Source: Sphingomonas panacis | GTDB lineage: Bacteria > Pseudomonadota > Alphaproteobacteria > Sphingomonadales > Sphingomonadaceae | NCBI RefSeq assembly: GCF_001717955.1 | Contig: NZ_CP014169.1 | Span: 255,134 to 319,133, forward strand | DNA: 64,000 nucleotides | Reading direction: 5' to 3' | In this document: one piece after another, positions 26,818 through 36,460 of the stretch | Layout: each line of letters starts with the position of its first letter | Numbering within the stretch: the stretch's first letter is position 1 | Translations under genes and position numbers: made by a program | The notes under the pieces: generated by a model | Seen by the model: the letters and a program-made list of their open reading frames with translations, nothing else | Databases searched by the model: none | What the model was told of the DNA's origin: nothing

Positions 26818-27785
26818 GCGCCCGCCACTATCCCAGGCCATGGTTGCGGGCGATCATCGCCACGGCCATGCTGGCGGCGCTCGGCGGGTGCGCGACCTTC
26901 GGTGGCAACGTCAAGGGCCGCTTCTCTTGCGCGGCACCCGACGGCGTCTGCGCACCGTCCTCATCCATCGACGATCGCGCGCTCGCGATGATCGCTGGCG
27001 ACAGCAGTGCTTCCGATCCGACGCCGGCCGGTCCGTATATGGAGTCGAAGCCTCGGCAGAGACTGTTGCGCACGGCGGCTGCGAGCCAACCTCTTCCCAT
27101 AGGTCAGGCGGACCCCCGGCGGACCCAGGAACGGGTCCTCCGGATCGTCTTCCAGCCTTATATCGACGGCCAAGGTCGCCTCCACGAAGCGAGCGCTGTC
27201 CACGCGGTCGTGCAGAGCGACGAATGGCAGCAGCAAGTGCTGGCATCGTCAACGGCGATTCCCGATCGGAACGCCCGCGCCACGCCCGCTGCGCCGGTGT
27301 CGCTCGCTGAAGCCGTCGATCAGGCCGATCCGGCGAACGGCGCGGTCGCAGCGATAGACCCGAACCTTCCTGATCCTGCGGTTGTCGCTGCAGCCCGGGC
27401 GCGAGCGGCCGATCCGGTGGGATCGATAAAATCCGAGGTTGCGGCCCGTCTCGCCCCCAAGGCGGGTCGCACGCCCCCGGCTGCGGTGGGAGCACCCGCG
27501 GCGCAGGTCAAAGCGACGGATCACCGCCCTGTTGGTGCGGCCGCGCCGGCGTCGCGCCTGCAGGCTACCGACCGGGTCGGTGTGCCGAGCTCCACCGCGG
27601 CGGAAGCGGCTCCTGTGCTTCCTCCGCGAACAGGTGTTGGCGCGGAGGCAGCGGCGAGCGCGAGGCAGGCCGAGGAAACCGCCCGAGCGGCCGCTGCGAC
27701 CGCGCCACTCCCGGGCTCTAAGCCGGTCGTCTCGGGGACGGTCCGAGCAGCCAGCTTCCCCGCTGCCGTGCCGGAGGAGCACTGA
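26814..27785 (+). CDS. traV: TraV, outer-membrane lipoprotein of the channel
   Basis: A 323-residue lipoprotein. The GTG start overlaps the previous stop by 4 bases. The signal sequence ends at LAALGGCATFGG, a lipobox with the lipid-modified Cys (about residue 24). After it, GRFSCAAPDGVCAPSS contains the two conserved Cys of TraV. The C-terminal half is rich in Ala, Pro and Gln and disordered, which is longer than in the F plasmid protein (about 170 residues). TraV joins TraK and TraB as VirB7 does. Confidence 0.85.
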   Translation: MSARHYPRPWLRAIIATAMLAALGGCATFGGNVKGRFSCAAPDGVCAPSSSIDDRALAMIAGDSSASDPTPAGPYMESKPRQRLLRTAAASQPLPIGQADPRRTQERVLRIVFQPYIDGQGRLHEASAVHAVVQSDEWQQQVLASSTAIPDRNARATPAAPVSLAEAVDQADPANGAVAAIDPNLPDPAVVAAARARAADPVGSIKSEVAARLAPKAGRTPPAAVGAPAAQVKATDHRPVGAAAPASRLQATDRVGVPSSTAAEAAPVLPPRTGVGAEAAASARQAEETARAAAATAPLPGSKPVVSGTVRAASFPAAVPEEH

Positions 27786-27786
27786 C

Positions 27787-30378
27787 ATGGCCAGGACCTT
27801 CTTCGACGATCTCCTTGCTGGCGTCTTTGGCGAGAGCAAGCGGCCGGACGCCCAGCGTCCCGATCTTGCCGTGCCGATGCTGGCGCACTGGCTCCCCTAT
27901 CGGAGCTACGATCCGAAGACGGGGATCTTCTACAACAGTTCATCGCGAGGCTTCGTGATCGAGGCTGCGCCGCTCGTCGGCGCCGATGAGCGCACGGGGG
28001 AAATACTCGCACAGTTTCTCTCCGAGGGCATACCCGCACCGGGCTGCCTGCAGTTTCATCAGTGGATGTCGCCACGCGTCGGCGAGCGCCTCTCGAAATG
28101 GTATCTGCCTCGCTATTCGGCACGCGGCGTCTACGAACGGATGGCCAAGCACCGCGTCGATTTCCTTACCGACGGCGTGTGGGAATCTCTGTCGGCCGAC
28201 GCGCCGTTCTGTCTGCGGCACCATCGCGTTGCGATCTCCTACTCGACACCGGAATCGTCGAGCGTCTCGGTCGAGCAGATCGTCTCGGTGATGGAGGGAA
28301 TCATCTCGGCCCTGACATCGATCAACGTGTCGGCCCGCAAGATGGACCCTGTCGCGCTGATCGGGTGGATCGACGACATTACCTCGCCGACCACCGCCGC
28401 CGGCGACGATGCCGTCAGCTATAATCCGCTCGATCCGATCGCTGACCAAGCCATTCGTCGCGACATCGAGCTGCAGGTCGAGCCGGACCGCATGCTGCTG
28501 CGTACGGAGCGCTTCCGCCCGACCGGCAAGACGCTCAAGGGCGCGCCAGAGATCGGCGAGATCTATCCGGACGTGTTCGACGTCCGATCTTTCTCCGTGC
28601 GGAACCTGCCGAACCGCTGGGCGCCCTGGGACGTGGCGCGGCTGATCGGCGACATGTTCACCGACAAGCTGCGCATGCCGTGCCCGGTTGCCACGAACCT
28701 GTGCATCGATTTTCCCGACGCGCAGGCTTCGACCAACAAGGCCAGCTACAAGTTCATGCGGACGACGAGCCTGGCCGACTCCAAATCGTCGAAGTTTCTG
28801 CCGCAGCTGCGCGATCAGTCGCAGGAATGGCGGTATGTGAACGAGGAGATCCGGCAGGGCCGCAAGCTCGTCCGCGTATTCTTCAGCGTGACCGCCTTCT
28901 CACCGAAGGGGAAGGGGGACAGCAACGAGCGGGTCCTCAAGTCCGTCTACCGTGCAGCAGGCTGGGACCTGCTCGACGATCGCTACCTGCAGGTCATGGG
29001 TCTGCTCTGCGCGATGCCCATGACGATGGCCAATGGGCTATCGAGGGATCTCGAGCGCATGAAGCGGATGCGAACGCTGCTCACCACCACAGCGGCGAAC
29101 CTCGCGCCGATTCAGGGCGAATATCTCGGCGGGTCTATACCGCATCTGTTGCTGATCGGTCGGCGCGGCCAGCCCTTCTTTTGGAGTCCGTTCGAGAACG
29201 CCGCCGGCAACCACAACGTCGCGGTGTTCGGCAAGTCCGGTTCGGGCAAGTCCGTGGCACTTCAGGAACTCTGTGGATCGCTTTGCGGCGCCGGCGCGAA
29301 GGTCGTGGTGATCGACGACGGGCGCTCGTTCGAGCACTCGGCGAAGCTTCAGGGCGGCGCCTTCGTCGAATTCACGATGAGCTCGGGCTTCTGCCTCAAT
29401 CCGTTCTCGATGATCGACCAGGGCCAGGCGGCCGACGACGAGGATTATCTCCTCGACTGCATGGCGATGCTCAAGGCGATCATCAATCAGATGGCGCGCC
29501 ACATAAACCTGCTCGACGACACCGAGCGTGGATTGATTGACGGTGCCGTCAACCAGGTATGGGCAGAACATGGCAGCAAAGGCTCGATCGATATGGTGAT
29601 CGAGGCGCTGGAGGCGACGGGCAATCCGCTGGCTTCCAATCTCGGCATCGCGATGCGCCCTTTCTCGTCCGCAGGGACGTACGGCCGGTTCTTCCAGGGC
29701 GAGGTATCGTTTGAGCTGAAAGCGCAGCTCACCGTGTTCGAGCTATCCGACCTGTCAGCGCGAGAGGAGCTGCGCGGCGTGGTGCTGACAGCGATCATGT
29801 TCATGTCGCAGCAGATGATGCGCAAAATGGACCGGTCGATCCCCAAGGCGCTTCTGCTCGATGAGGCGTGGCAGATGCTCCGCGGCGGCGCGATGGCCGA
29901 CTTCATCGAAACCTATGCTCGCACGTGCCGCAAATATGGCGCGTCGCTGGTGACCGCGACGCAGTCGCTCAACGATTATTACAAATCGGCCGGATCGGTG
30001 GCAGCGCTCGAAAACTCGGACTGGTTTGTCATCCTGCAGCAGAAGCCGGAGACGATCGCGGACTTCAAGAAGCACGATCGCTTCGAAATGGACGACTATA
30101 CCGATGCGCTGTTGCGATCGCTCAAGCGCAACGGGTTCGAATATTCCGACATCATGATCAAGGGCCCGGATACACTCGCGGTCGGACGCCTGGTGCTCGA
30201 CCCCTATTCGGCCACTCTATTCTCGTCGAGCCCGAGGACCTTCGCCGCGATCGATGCGCTGATCGCCGAAGGCCTGAGCATGGACGAGGCGATCGAACGC
30301 ATCGCCTTCCCCGACAACCCCGAAAAATGGGTCAGCAATCTCGCCCCGGTGGACGAGATCGCGATAGCCGCGGAGTAG
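27787..30378 (+). CDS. traC: TraC, pilus assembly ATPase (VirB4 family)
   Basis: An 863-residue cytoplasmic ATPase of the VirB4/TraC family. Walker A is GKSGSGKS near residue 482 and Walker B is ALLLDEAW near residue 688. The N-terminal half contains the family start (LAVPMLAHWLPYRSYDPKTGIFYNSS) and the C-terminal half has TATQSLNDYY and FVILQQKPETIADFKKHDRF typical of TraC. ATG 27787 follows a GGAGG-rich stretch and lies 1 base after the traV stop; the longer reading frame upstream is not used. It powers pilus assembly. Confidence 0.95.
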   Translation: MARTFFDDLLAGVFGESKRPDAQRPDLAVPMLAHWLPYRSYDPKTGIFYNSSSRGFVIEAAPLVGADERTGEILAQFLSEGIPAPGCLQFHQWMSPRVGERLSKWYLPRYSARGVYERMAKHRVDFLTDGVWESLSADAPFCLRHHRVAISYSTPESSSVSVEQIVSVMEGIISALTSINVSARKMDPVALIGWIDDITSPTTAAGDDAVSYNPLDPIADQAIRRDIELQVEPDRMLLRTERFRPTGKTLKGAPEIGEIYPDVFDVRSFSVRNLPNRWAPWDVARLIGDMFTDKLRMPCPVATNLCIDFPDAQASTNKASYKFMRTTSLADSKSSKFLPQLRDQSQEWRYVNEEIRQGRKLVRVFFSVTAFSPKGKGDSNERVLKSVYRAAGWDLLDDRYLQVMGLLCAMPMTMANGLSRDLERMKRMRTLLTTTAANLAPIQGEYLGGSIPHLLLIGRRGQPFFWSPFENAAGNHNVAVFGKSGSGKSVALQELCGSLCGAGAKVVVIDDGRSFEHSAKLQGGAFVEFTMSSGFCLNPFSMIDQGQAADDEDYLLDCMAMLKAIINQMARHINLLDDTERGLIDGAVNQVWAEHGSKGSIDMVIEALEATGNPLASNLGIAMRPFSSAGTYGRFFQGEVSFELKAQLTVFELSDLSAREELRGVVLTAIMFMSQQMMRKMDRSIPKALLLDEAWQMLRGGAMADFIETYARTCRKYGASLVTATQSLNDYYKSAGSVAALENSDWFVILQQKPETIADFKKHDRFEMDDYTDALLRSLKRNGFEYSDIMIKGPDTLAVGRLVLDPYSATLFSSSPRTFAAIDALIAEGLSMDEAIERIAFPDNPEKWVSNLAPVDEIAIAAE

Positions 30379-30382
30379 CAAG

Positions 30383-30745
30383 ATGGCGACCAACCTGAGC
30401 GAAGCCAATGCCATTCAGGAGGCCGGCGCGAAGCGACCGTCTGACTGGCGAGCGGTCCTGTATTTCACCCTTCATGGCTTCGGCTTCGTCGGGTCGACGC
30501 TTCTCATCACGTGGGGGCTCTTCTTCCTGTTCTTCCTCGCCATCGGCGGCTTCTCGTTCGACGGCCTCATCCACCAACTCAATAATTTCACCACGCGCTA
30601 CGTCGCGGCCGATGCGGCGCGCACCGGCGCCTTCATCAACATCTTCGCGATCGCGCACATGATCCTCTCGGCCGCTGTCATCACATTGCGCCGGGACAGG
30701 ATCCTTCCCGAGAGACCGTCGCAAGGAGAGCGGCATCATGGCTGA
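30383..30745 (+). CDS. Small membrane protein in the tra operon, unknown
   Basis: A 120-residue protein with two predicted transmembrane helices (ADRs about residues 30-55: VLYFTLHGFGFVGSTLLITWGLFFLFFLA, and 85-105: FINIFAIAHMILSAAVI). It lies four bases after traC and its end overlaps the start of trbI by 8 bases, so it is part of the operon. No family is recognised. In F plasmids the position between traC and traW carries small orfs, so it may be a helper of TraC membrane docking; that is only inferred from position. Confidence 0.6.
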   Translation: MATNLSEANAIQEAGAKRPSDWRAVLYFTLHGFGFVGSTLLITWGLFFLFFLAIGGFSFDGLIHQLNNFTTRYVAADAARTGAFINIFAIAHMILSAAVITLRRDRILPERPSQGERHHG

Positions 30746-31415
30746 GCAGCCCGAACTCGATCTCCCGCCGGTCCCGCCCTCCGCGCCACGTTCTTCATCG
30801 GTACGGCGCCGCCCTGGGTTCGGAGGGTTCAGTCGGTCCCAGATCGTCATCGGCCTCGTGCTCCTCGCCCTTCTCATTTGGGGAATGTGGGTGACGCGGG
30901 CACTCACCGCGCCGAAGCAGGAGCACATCGTCTCGGCGCGGCTGTCGGCCCTGGTTGGCGATTATGTCGAGGCGCAGCGCTACTCGGGCTCGCCCCCCGA
31001 GCGTGTGCAGGCCGAGATGCGGGCGTTCATGGCGTCGCTCGACAAGGAGCTCCAGCGCCGCAGCGCCGACGGCCAGGTGGTCCTAGTCGGCGAGGCTGTG
31101 CTGACCAGGAACGTGCCCGACATCACCGACAGTTTGAAGAAGGCGGTGTTCGCCTCCGGCGTGCCAGTTCCGAAGCGCGCGTCCGTCCAGGAATTGCAGC
31201 GCATGCAGGAATTGTCGGCCGCGCAGGCGGCGCTCGCTGCGGCCCAGCAGGCACCCCTGCCATCTGGAGGTTCGATCGATCCGACGAGCGCCCTTCCGGC
31301 GTTTCCCCAGCAGGACGGGGGCGCCTCGGCGATACCGTCGCAGCAGATCGCGCCAGTCGGCCCGGGCGCCTCCGTCTCGACCTTCGGAGGGCCCGATGGC
31401 AACCCTCGTCCGTGA
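30738..31415 (+). CDS. trbI: TrbI, F-type pilus retraction protein
   Basis: A 225-residue protein of the TrbI_Ftype family: short proline-rich cytoplasmic N-terminus, one transmembrane helix (SQIVIGLVLLALLIWGMWVT), then a periplasmic domain with VVLVGEAVLTRNVPDITDSLKKAVFAS. The C-terminal tail is Gln/Ala/Pro-rich. In F, TrbI affects pilus retraction and length. It overlaps both neighbouring genes by about 10-20 bases, showing translational coupling. Confidence 0.8.
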   Translation: MAEQPELDLPPVPPSAPRSSSVRRRPGFGGFSRSQIVIGLVLLALLIWGMWVTRALTAPKQEHIVSARLSALVGDYVEAQRYSGSPPERVQAEMRAFMASLDKELQRRSADGQVVLVGEAVLTRNVPDITDSLKKAVFASGVPVPKRASVQELQRMQELSAAQAALAAAQQAPLPSGGSIDPTSALPAFPQQDGGASAIPSQQIAPVGPGASVSTFGGPDGNPRP

Positions 31416-31932
31416 AGCGCCGATCGAGCGTTGGCGTCCCCGCAAGAAGCTGTGGGCGATGCTCGGTATCGCGATCGTCGGTACCACCGTCATCGGCGGG
31501 ATCGGCAGCTGGCGGGATAGCCATTTGCTGCTGATCAATGCGACGGACTCGCTTCCCAACTGGGCGTTCATGATCCGTCGACACCAGCTGCCGGTGCGGG
31601 GCGACTACGTCTTCTTCGACCCGCCGCCAAGCGCGCTCCTGCGGCGTCATTTCGGCGCGAAGCCCCAGATGTTCGGGAAGATCGTCTACGGCATGCCGGG
31701 TGACGTGGTGGGTCATCACGGCGCCGTCGTCACGATCAATGGCGCACCGATCGCGCGCATGAAGCCTCGGACGAAATCCGGAGAGCCGCTCACGCCCGGC
31801 GCGGTCGGGACGGTCCCGGCGGGATGCTATTATGCAGGGTCGCCACATAAGGATGGCTTCGACAGCCGCTATGCCGAAATAGGGTTTGTGTGCGGCCGGC
31901 AGATCGTCGGTGTCGGGGAGCCGTTGCTGTGA
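31396..31932 (+). CDS. Conjugative signal peptidase (S26 family, TraF-like)
   Basis: A 178-residue serine protease of the S26 signal peptidase family. It has an N-terminal membrane anchor (AMLGIAIVGTTVIGGI), the catalytic Ser52 in INATDSLPNWAF and the Lys95 general base in MFGKIVYGMPGD. The later part has the usual hydrophobic box CYYAGSPHKDGFDSRY. Such peptidases mature pilin or other exported transfer proteins in P-type and related systems. It overlaps trbI and traW; the traW start GTG overlaps its stop. Pilin cleavage is the likeliest role. Confidence 0.85.
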   Translation: MATLVREAPIERWRPRKKLWAMLGIAIVGTTVIGGIGSWRDSHLLLINATDSLPNWAFMIRRHQLPVRGDYVFFDPPPSALLRRHFGAKPQMFGKIVYGMPGDVVGHHGAVVTINGAPIARMKPRTKSGEPLTPGAVGTVPAGCYYAGSPHKDGFDSRYAEIGFVCGRQIVGVGEPLL

Positions 31933-32585
31933 TCCGGATCCTCGCCGGCGCCGCGGGCATCGCCTTTCTCGGCGCAGCCGTCTTCGTCGCGAATCCGATG
32001 CGATCCGAAGCGCGGGACTACGGACAGGCCGGCCAGGCATTTCCCGTGATCGAGCCGGACCTGCTCGCCACGATCGAGGCTCGGCTGAAGCGCGCTGAAT
32101 CGAGCGGCGAGCTTGCCCGCATGAACGAGATGTTCGCCAAACGGGTGGAAGCGAAAGTGCGGCGGCCAACACCGGTTGCGGGGATCTCGCCCGCCATCGC
32201 CGCGCGCGAATGGGACTATGACCCGTCGGTTCGCCTCGAGCGCGACATTCGCGACCAGAAGGGCAATCTGATCGCCGCGGCGGGGCAGACCGTCAACCCG
32301 CTCGACTTTGTCGCAATCAAGCAGGCGCTCGTCTTCATCGACGGCGACGATGCGGGCCAGATTGCCTGGGCGACAAATCATTACACCGATCTCGACGCCA
32401 AGATCATTTTCGTCAGCGGGTCACCGATCGAAGAGATGACCAGCCGCAGGCGGCGCTTCTATTTCGACCAGGAAGGCAAGCTGACCTCTCGCTTCGGCAT
32501 AGAGCACACACCCGCTGTCGTGCGCCAGAATGGCCGTGTCATGCGTGTCACCGAGCAGGTGCTGAAGCAGGGGAGGGCGAGTTGA
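31929..32585 (+). CDS. traW: TraW, pilus assembly protein
   Basis: A 218-residue TraW-type protein. It has a signal sequence (ILAGAAGIAFLGAAVFVA), REWDYDPSVRLERDIRDQKGNLIAAAGQTVNPLDFV and a C-terminal half with VFIDGDDAGQIAWATNHY and GSPIEEM that match the TraW family. GTG 31929 overlaps the previous stop by 4 bases. TraW acts with TrbC and TraU in the periplasm to assemble the pilus tip. It lies before traU, as in F. Confidence 0.86.
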   Translation: MIRILAGAAGIAFLGAAVFVANPMRSEARDYGQAGQAFPVIEPDLLATIEARLKRAESSGELARMNEMFAKRVEAKVRRPTPVAGISPAIAAREWDYDPSVRLERDIRDQKGNLIAAAGQTVNPLDFVAIKQALVFIDGDDAGQIAWATNHYTDLDAKIIFVSGSPIEEMTSRRRRFYFDQEGKLTSRFGIEHTPAVVRQNGRVMRVTEQVLKQGRAS

Positions 32586-32854
32586 TGCCGCTTTGGCTCG
32601 ACCTCCTCCGCACGCCGATGGCTGCCCCGGAGACGGGATCCCTCCGCCGCCTGCGTTTGACCTGGCAGGGGCTGTGCCTCGCGACCGCGCTGGCGGTCGG
32701 GTTCTTCAGGCCCATGCGCCAGGCCCTCGGTCAGAGGGCACCCATCCTGGCCGCGGTCCTGCTCCTCGCGACCGCCATATCCACGGTGATCTACGTCGCC
32801 CGGAAGCAGCGCGCCGACAAAGCCTATCTCGAGACAAGCGGGAGCGCGGAATGA
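32585..32854 (+). CDS. Small membrane protein in the tra operon, unknown
   Basis: An 89-residue protein, ATG 32585 sharing bases with the traW stop (TGATG). It has two hydrophobic stretches (LTWQGLCLATALAVGFF and ILAAVLLLATAISTVIYVA) with a basic Arg/Lys-rich segment between and a short polar tail. No family is recognised. Its stop overlaps the traU start, so it is co-translated with it. Confidence 0.55.
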   Translation: MPLWLDLLRTPMAAPETGSLRRLRLTWQGLCLATALAVGFFRPMRQALGQRAPILAAVLLLATAISTVIYVARKQRADKAYLETSGSAE

Positions 32855-33870
32855 TGCGACTTCTGCGATCCGTGTGTACCGCTGTGGTGCTCCTGTTGGG
32901 AGCGCTCGCCCTTTCGCCGCAGGCTCAGGCCGCGCCGACCTGCAATGGCAAGTTCGTCAATCCGATCACCGACGTGTGCTGGTCGTGCCTGTTTCCGCTC
33001 TCGGTCGGGGCGATGAAAATCTGGCCGAGCAGCCGGCCGGATCCAAGCAATCCGGCGTCGCCAATCTGCGCATGCTCCGATCCGCTCCCGCGCATCGGCA
33101 TATCCGTGGGCTTCTGGGAGCCGGCGCGCCTGGCCGATGTGACGATGAAGCCGTGGTGCTTCCCCAATCTCGGCGGCATCCGGATCGCACCGGGGTTCGA
33201 CATCGGTCAGGGCTATCTGACCGGGCCGTCGATGGTCGGCGGTCGCTCCCAGAGCACGGCGAAATGGCACGTCCATTGGTATGTCTATCCGCTGCTCTAC
33301 TGGATGGAGATCCTGACTGACTTTGCCTGTTTCGAGCAGGCCTCGTTCGACATCGCCTACATGACCGAGGTCGACCCTCTCTGGCAGGATGACTCGCTCG
33401 CGGCGCTGATCAATCCCGAAGCGATCGTGTTCGCCAATCCGATCGCCCAGGCGGCATGTGCTGGCGACTGCATCGCCGGCACGGTGAATCTGCCGCTCGA
33501 CCCGCTCTTCTGGTGCGCGGGCTGTCAGGGGTCGATGTATCCGCTCAACGGCAACATCCCGTCCTCGATCGGGCATGTCCAATCGTCGCGGCTCGCTTTG
33601 TCCCGCTTCGCCTACAAGATGCACCGAGAAGCGCTTGCCTGGGGCACGATGGGTTCGGCCGGACTGTGCAAGAAGTACCTGATGCCGATCATGCGGAAGC
33701 AGCAATATCGCTTCCAGATGGTCAATCCGATCCCGACCGTCAGCGGCCGCTTCGCGTGCTCGGCGATCGGGGCATCCACCATGCCGCCCGACGCGGGGCG
33801 CGCCTATCCCGCCGGCGGCGAGGACATGGGCTACCTCGTGTGGCGCAAGCGCAATTGCTGCGTGTTCTAG
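32851..33870 (+). CDS. traU: TraU, pilus assembly protein
   Basis: A 339-residue secreted, cysteine-rich TraU family protein. ATG 32851 follows GGGAGCGCGGA and starts a signal peptide (LLRSVCTAVVLLLGALALSPQAQA-AP). Conserved features include CNGKFVNPITDVCWSCLFP, PRIGISVGFWEP, FDIGQGYLTGPS and the C-terminal cysteine motif. About 16 Cys are scattered through it, so disulfide formation by the DsbC-like protein encoded upstream is needed. It is required for transfer and pilus assembly. Confidence 0.93.
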   Translation: MMRLLRSVCTAVVLLLGALALSPQAQAAPTCNGKFVNPITDVCWSCLFPLSVGAMKIWPSSRPDPSNPASPICACSDPLPRIGISVGFWEPARLADVTMKPWCFPNLGGIRIAPGFDIGQGYLTGPSMVGGRSQSTAKWHVHWYVYPLLYWMEILTDFACFEQASFDIAYMTEVDPLWQDDSLAALINPEAIVFANPIAQAACAGDCIAGTVNLPLDPLFWCAGCQGSMYPLNGNIPSSIGHVQSSRLALSRFAYKMHREALAWGTMGSAGLCKKYLMPIMRKQQYRFQMVNPIPTVSGRFACSAIGASTMPPDAGRAYPAGGEDMGYLVWRKRNCCVF

Positions 33871-33880
33871 GGGTCTTGCG

Positions 33881-34624
33881 ATGCGCCTTCTCACCATGGG
33901 CGTGCTGGCGCTCCTCGGCACGGCGGGTCTTTCGGCGGTGTTGGCCCAGACGGTCGACGGCGTCGATGTCCAAGCGGTCAAGAAGCGCGCCGCCGACCTT
34001 GCCGCCGAGGCGCAGGCGTTCGTGGATCAGGTCAAGGACCGGGGCGACCAGTTTCGCGATGACGCGGCGACGGTCCGCGACGGCGGCACCGAGAATATGC
34101 GGCGGGTTGCCGGCAACGAGCTCCCCAAGGGCCCGGCAGGGGCCGTGGACTTCGACGAAATCGTCCAGGGCGCTGCGAACAATGTCGGCGCTCGCAGCGG
34201 CGAGGCACCGCAGTTCATCGTGTTCGCCAGCCTCTCGATGCCCGACGCGGCGCTCAAGCAGCTGGTGCGCGATACGGCGAGCGCCGGCGGCGTGGTCGTG
34301 TTCAGAGGCTTCCCCAACAATTCCGCCAAGGAGTTCGTGGCGCGGATCAGCAAGGTGGTCGAGCGCGACCAGTTTGCGAACATCGGCATCGATCCCCGGC
34401 TCTTCCGAGCGTTCGACGTGCAGGCCGTCCCGACCTATGTCGCGGTGTCGTCTGACTTCGATCTGTGTGCTGGCTTCTCCTGCACGACGAAGCTTCCGCC
34501 CTATGATCGCATCGTCGGCAATGTGACCGTCGATTACGCGCTCTCGAGCTTCGCCGGCGGCAATGGACCGGGGGCGCGGATCGCCGCGGTAGCGCTCTCC
34601 AACATGCAGCGGGAACGGCAGTGA
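33881..34624 (+). CDS. trbC: TrbC, F-type conjugation protein
   Basis: A 247-residue TrbC_Ftype protein. It has a signal peptide (MGVLALLGTAGLSAVLA), a helical N-terminal half (VKKRAADLAAEAQAFVDQVKDRG) and a C-terminal thioredoxin-like region without a CxxC motif, in which SLSMPDAALKQLVRDTASAGGVVVFRGFPNN matches the TrbC domain. It partners TraW in F. Its TGA overlaps the traN GTG by 4 bases. Confidence 0.88.
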   Translation: MRLLTMGVLALLGTAGLSAVLAQTVDGVDVQAVKKRAADLAAEAQAFVDQVKDRGDQFRDDAATVRDGGTENMRRVAGNELPKGPAGAVDFDEIVQGAANNVGARSGEAPQFIVFASLSMPDAALKQLVRDTASAGGVVVFRGFPNNSAKEFVARISKVVERDQFANIGIDPRLFRAFDVQAVPTYVAVSSDFDLCAGFSCTTKLPPYDRIVGNVTVDYALSSFAGGNGPGARIAAVALSNMQRERQ

Positions 34625-36453
34625 TCATCCGGCGTCTCGTCGGCGGACTGTCCGCGATTCTGCTCGCCGCGCAGCCGATCGCCGCGCAGCAAATGACCGT
34701 CGAGCAGGCCCGCGAAGAGGGCAAGGCGATGGCGCAGGAGAAGAGGAACGATTCCTCCCTGGTTCCCTCCAGCGACGCGCAGGCACAGGCGGTGCCGGGC
34801 TACACGGGCACCAGCCAGCCCCAGACCACCTATTATGACGATCCCGACAAGCTCGTCGCTGAGGCTCAGGCCCAGAAAACCAGTAGCCAGAGCTATCGCA
34901 TCTCGACCGATGCCGATCACACCCGACCGACTTTCAGCAATGACGAAATTCTGGCGACGACCGATCGTGCCACGCAGGTCGAGAACGATCCCTCGGCTTA
35001 TCTCGCGGGGCAGGACATCTCGTCGGGATCCGGCACGTGCACCCCGCTCCCGCCGGGGAGCGGGGCCGGAGGCTATTACGAGGCCACCTGCAATTTCGGA
35101 ACCAAGGTCGATCAGAGTGCTCCGGTGTGTCGGACACCGCTTGTTGTCGACGCCACGCCAGGTACCGACAAATATATCTATACCTGCGAGAACTGGTCGC
35201 GGACGGCCGCCCAAGGCGGCGACAATCGAGACCGGCGCTGCGTCCCGACATTCAATGCGCCGGTGCAGAGCGGAGTATGCCGCGAGCGCTCGCGGCAGAC
35301 GGTATACTACGATGTCTGCCGGCAGGGAAATCCGCGCTTCTGCACGGAACCTGACATCGAGGAAGGCGAGGTCATCACCTATGAATGCGACAGCGCGGCG
35401 GTTGCCCGGCCTTATACCGTCGAGACTGTCGGCCAAGTCATCAACGAGCGTCGCGATGAGACAATGTGCGACGCTGCCACCGCCGGACAGACGTGCGAAC
35501 TCGCGTCCGAAACCTGTGTCGATCAGGAACCGACGACCAGAACAATAAACGGCGTCGAGGTAACGCGCGCCTGCTGGAACTGGGAACGCACTTACAGCTG
35601 CCACCAGTTCAGCCAGGCGAATGACTGCACCGATCTCGAGAACAACCGCCAATGTACCTACCTGCGCGATGAGTGCCTGGACGATCCGCCGGACGGCCCA
35701 TGCAAGGTCAGCCAAAAGGTCTATCGCTGTCCCACGCCCGACGACGCTCCGGCCACTGACAAGCAGTATATCTGCGGCAACGACGTCTATTGCATCAACG
35801 GCGACTGCGAGCCGATCGTGCGTGAGGCCTCGACCGAGTTCAAGGATGCGCTGGTCGGCCTGCACGCGCTCGACCAGGCCGGCAAGGAATTCAACGAAGC
35901 CGACCTGAAGGTATTTAGTGGCACACGCGAAACCTGCCACAAGCCGGTCTTCGGGCTGGTCAACTGCTGTGCCGGCAAGGTCTCAGGAGCCGTCCCCGTG
36001 GCGGCCGGCGCCGCGGCGTTGGCCGGAGGCCCCCTGGCGATCGCCGCTTTTGCCACACCCTTCCTCGTATTGTTCTCCTGTTCTCAGGACGAAATGAAGC
36101 TCGATATCAAGGATCGGATGGGCTTTTGCCACAATGTCGGCACCTACTGCTCATCGAGTTTCCTGGGCATCTGCTCGACCAAGCGTACCGCTTATTGCTG
36201 CTTCGAAAGCAAGCTGTCGCGCATCCTCCAGGAGCAGGGCCGGGTGCAGCTGAACAAGCCCTGGGGAAGCGCCAAGAAGGAGCAATGTCAGGGTTTCACG
36301 ATCGAGGAATTTGCCTCGCTCGATCTGTCCAAGATGGATTTCACCGAGGTGTACTCGGACTTCATGGACGCGGCGAAACTGCCCGACGAAGTCCAGACCA
36401 TGTCCGACATCCAGGACAAGATTCAGGCCTATTATGATCTCCACCGCCAATGA
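34621..36453 (+). CDS. traN: TraN, mating-pair stabilisation protein
   Basis: A 610-residue outer-membrane protein with a signal peptide (LVGGLSAILLAAQPIAAQQ) and over 40 cysteines, many in CxxC-like pairs (CNFGTKVDQSAPVC, CHQFSQANDCTDLENNRQC). The C-terminal half carries the TraN signature KPVFGLVNCCAGKVSG, DRMGFCHNVGTYCSSSFLGICSTKR and YCCFESKLSRILQEQGR. TraN contacts recipient-cell outer-membrane proteins to stabilise mating pairs. The GTG start overlaps trbC. The extra central domain of F TraN that sets recipient specificity cannot be assigned. Confidence 0.93.
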   Translation: MIIRRLVGGLSAILLAAQPIAAQQMTVEQAREEGKAMAQEKRNDSSLVPSSDAQAQAVPGYTGTSQPQTTYYDDPDKLVAEAQAQKTSSQSYRISTDADHTRPTFSNDEILATTDRATQVENDPSAYLAGQDISSGSGTCTPLPPGSGAGGYYEATCNFGTKVDQSAPVCRTPLVVDATPGTDKYIYTCENWSRTAAQGGDNRDRRCVPTFNAPVQSGVCRERSRQTVYYDVCRQGNPRFCTEPDIEEGEVITYECDSAAVARPYTVETVGQVINERRDETMCDAATAGQTCELASETCVDQEPTTRTINGVEVTRACWNWERTYSCHQFSQANDCTDLENNRQCTYLRDECLDDPPDGPCKVSQKVYRCPTPDDAPATDKQYICGNDVYCINGDCEPIVREASTEFKDALVGLHALDQAGKEFNEADLKVFSGTRETCHKPVFGLVNCCAGKVSGAVPVAAGAAALAGGPLAIAAFATPFLVLFSCSQDEMKLDIKDRMGFCHNVGTYCSSSFLGICSTKRTAYCCFESKLSRILQEQGRVQLNKPWGSAKKEQCQGFTIEEFASLDLSKMDFTEVYSDFMDAAKLPDEVQTMSDIQDKIQAYYDLHRQ

Positions 36454-36460
36454 TCCGCGC

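Noticed and set aside
30738..31534. Long alternative plus-strand frame overlapping trbI (30878-31534)
   Set aside because: Arg/Pro/Ala-rich shadow frame typical of GC-rich DNA; trbI and the S26 peptidase explain both ends.
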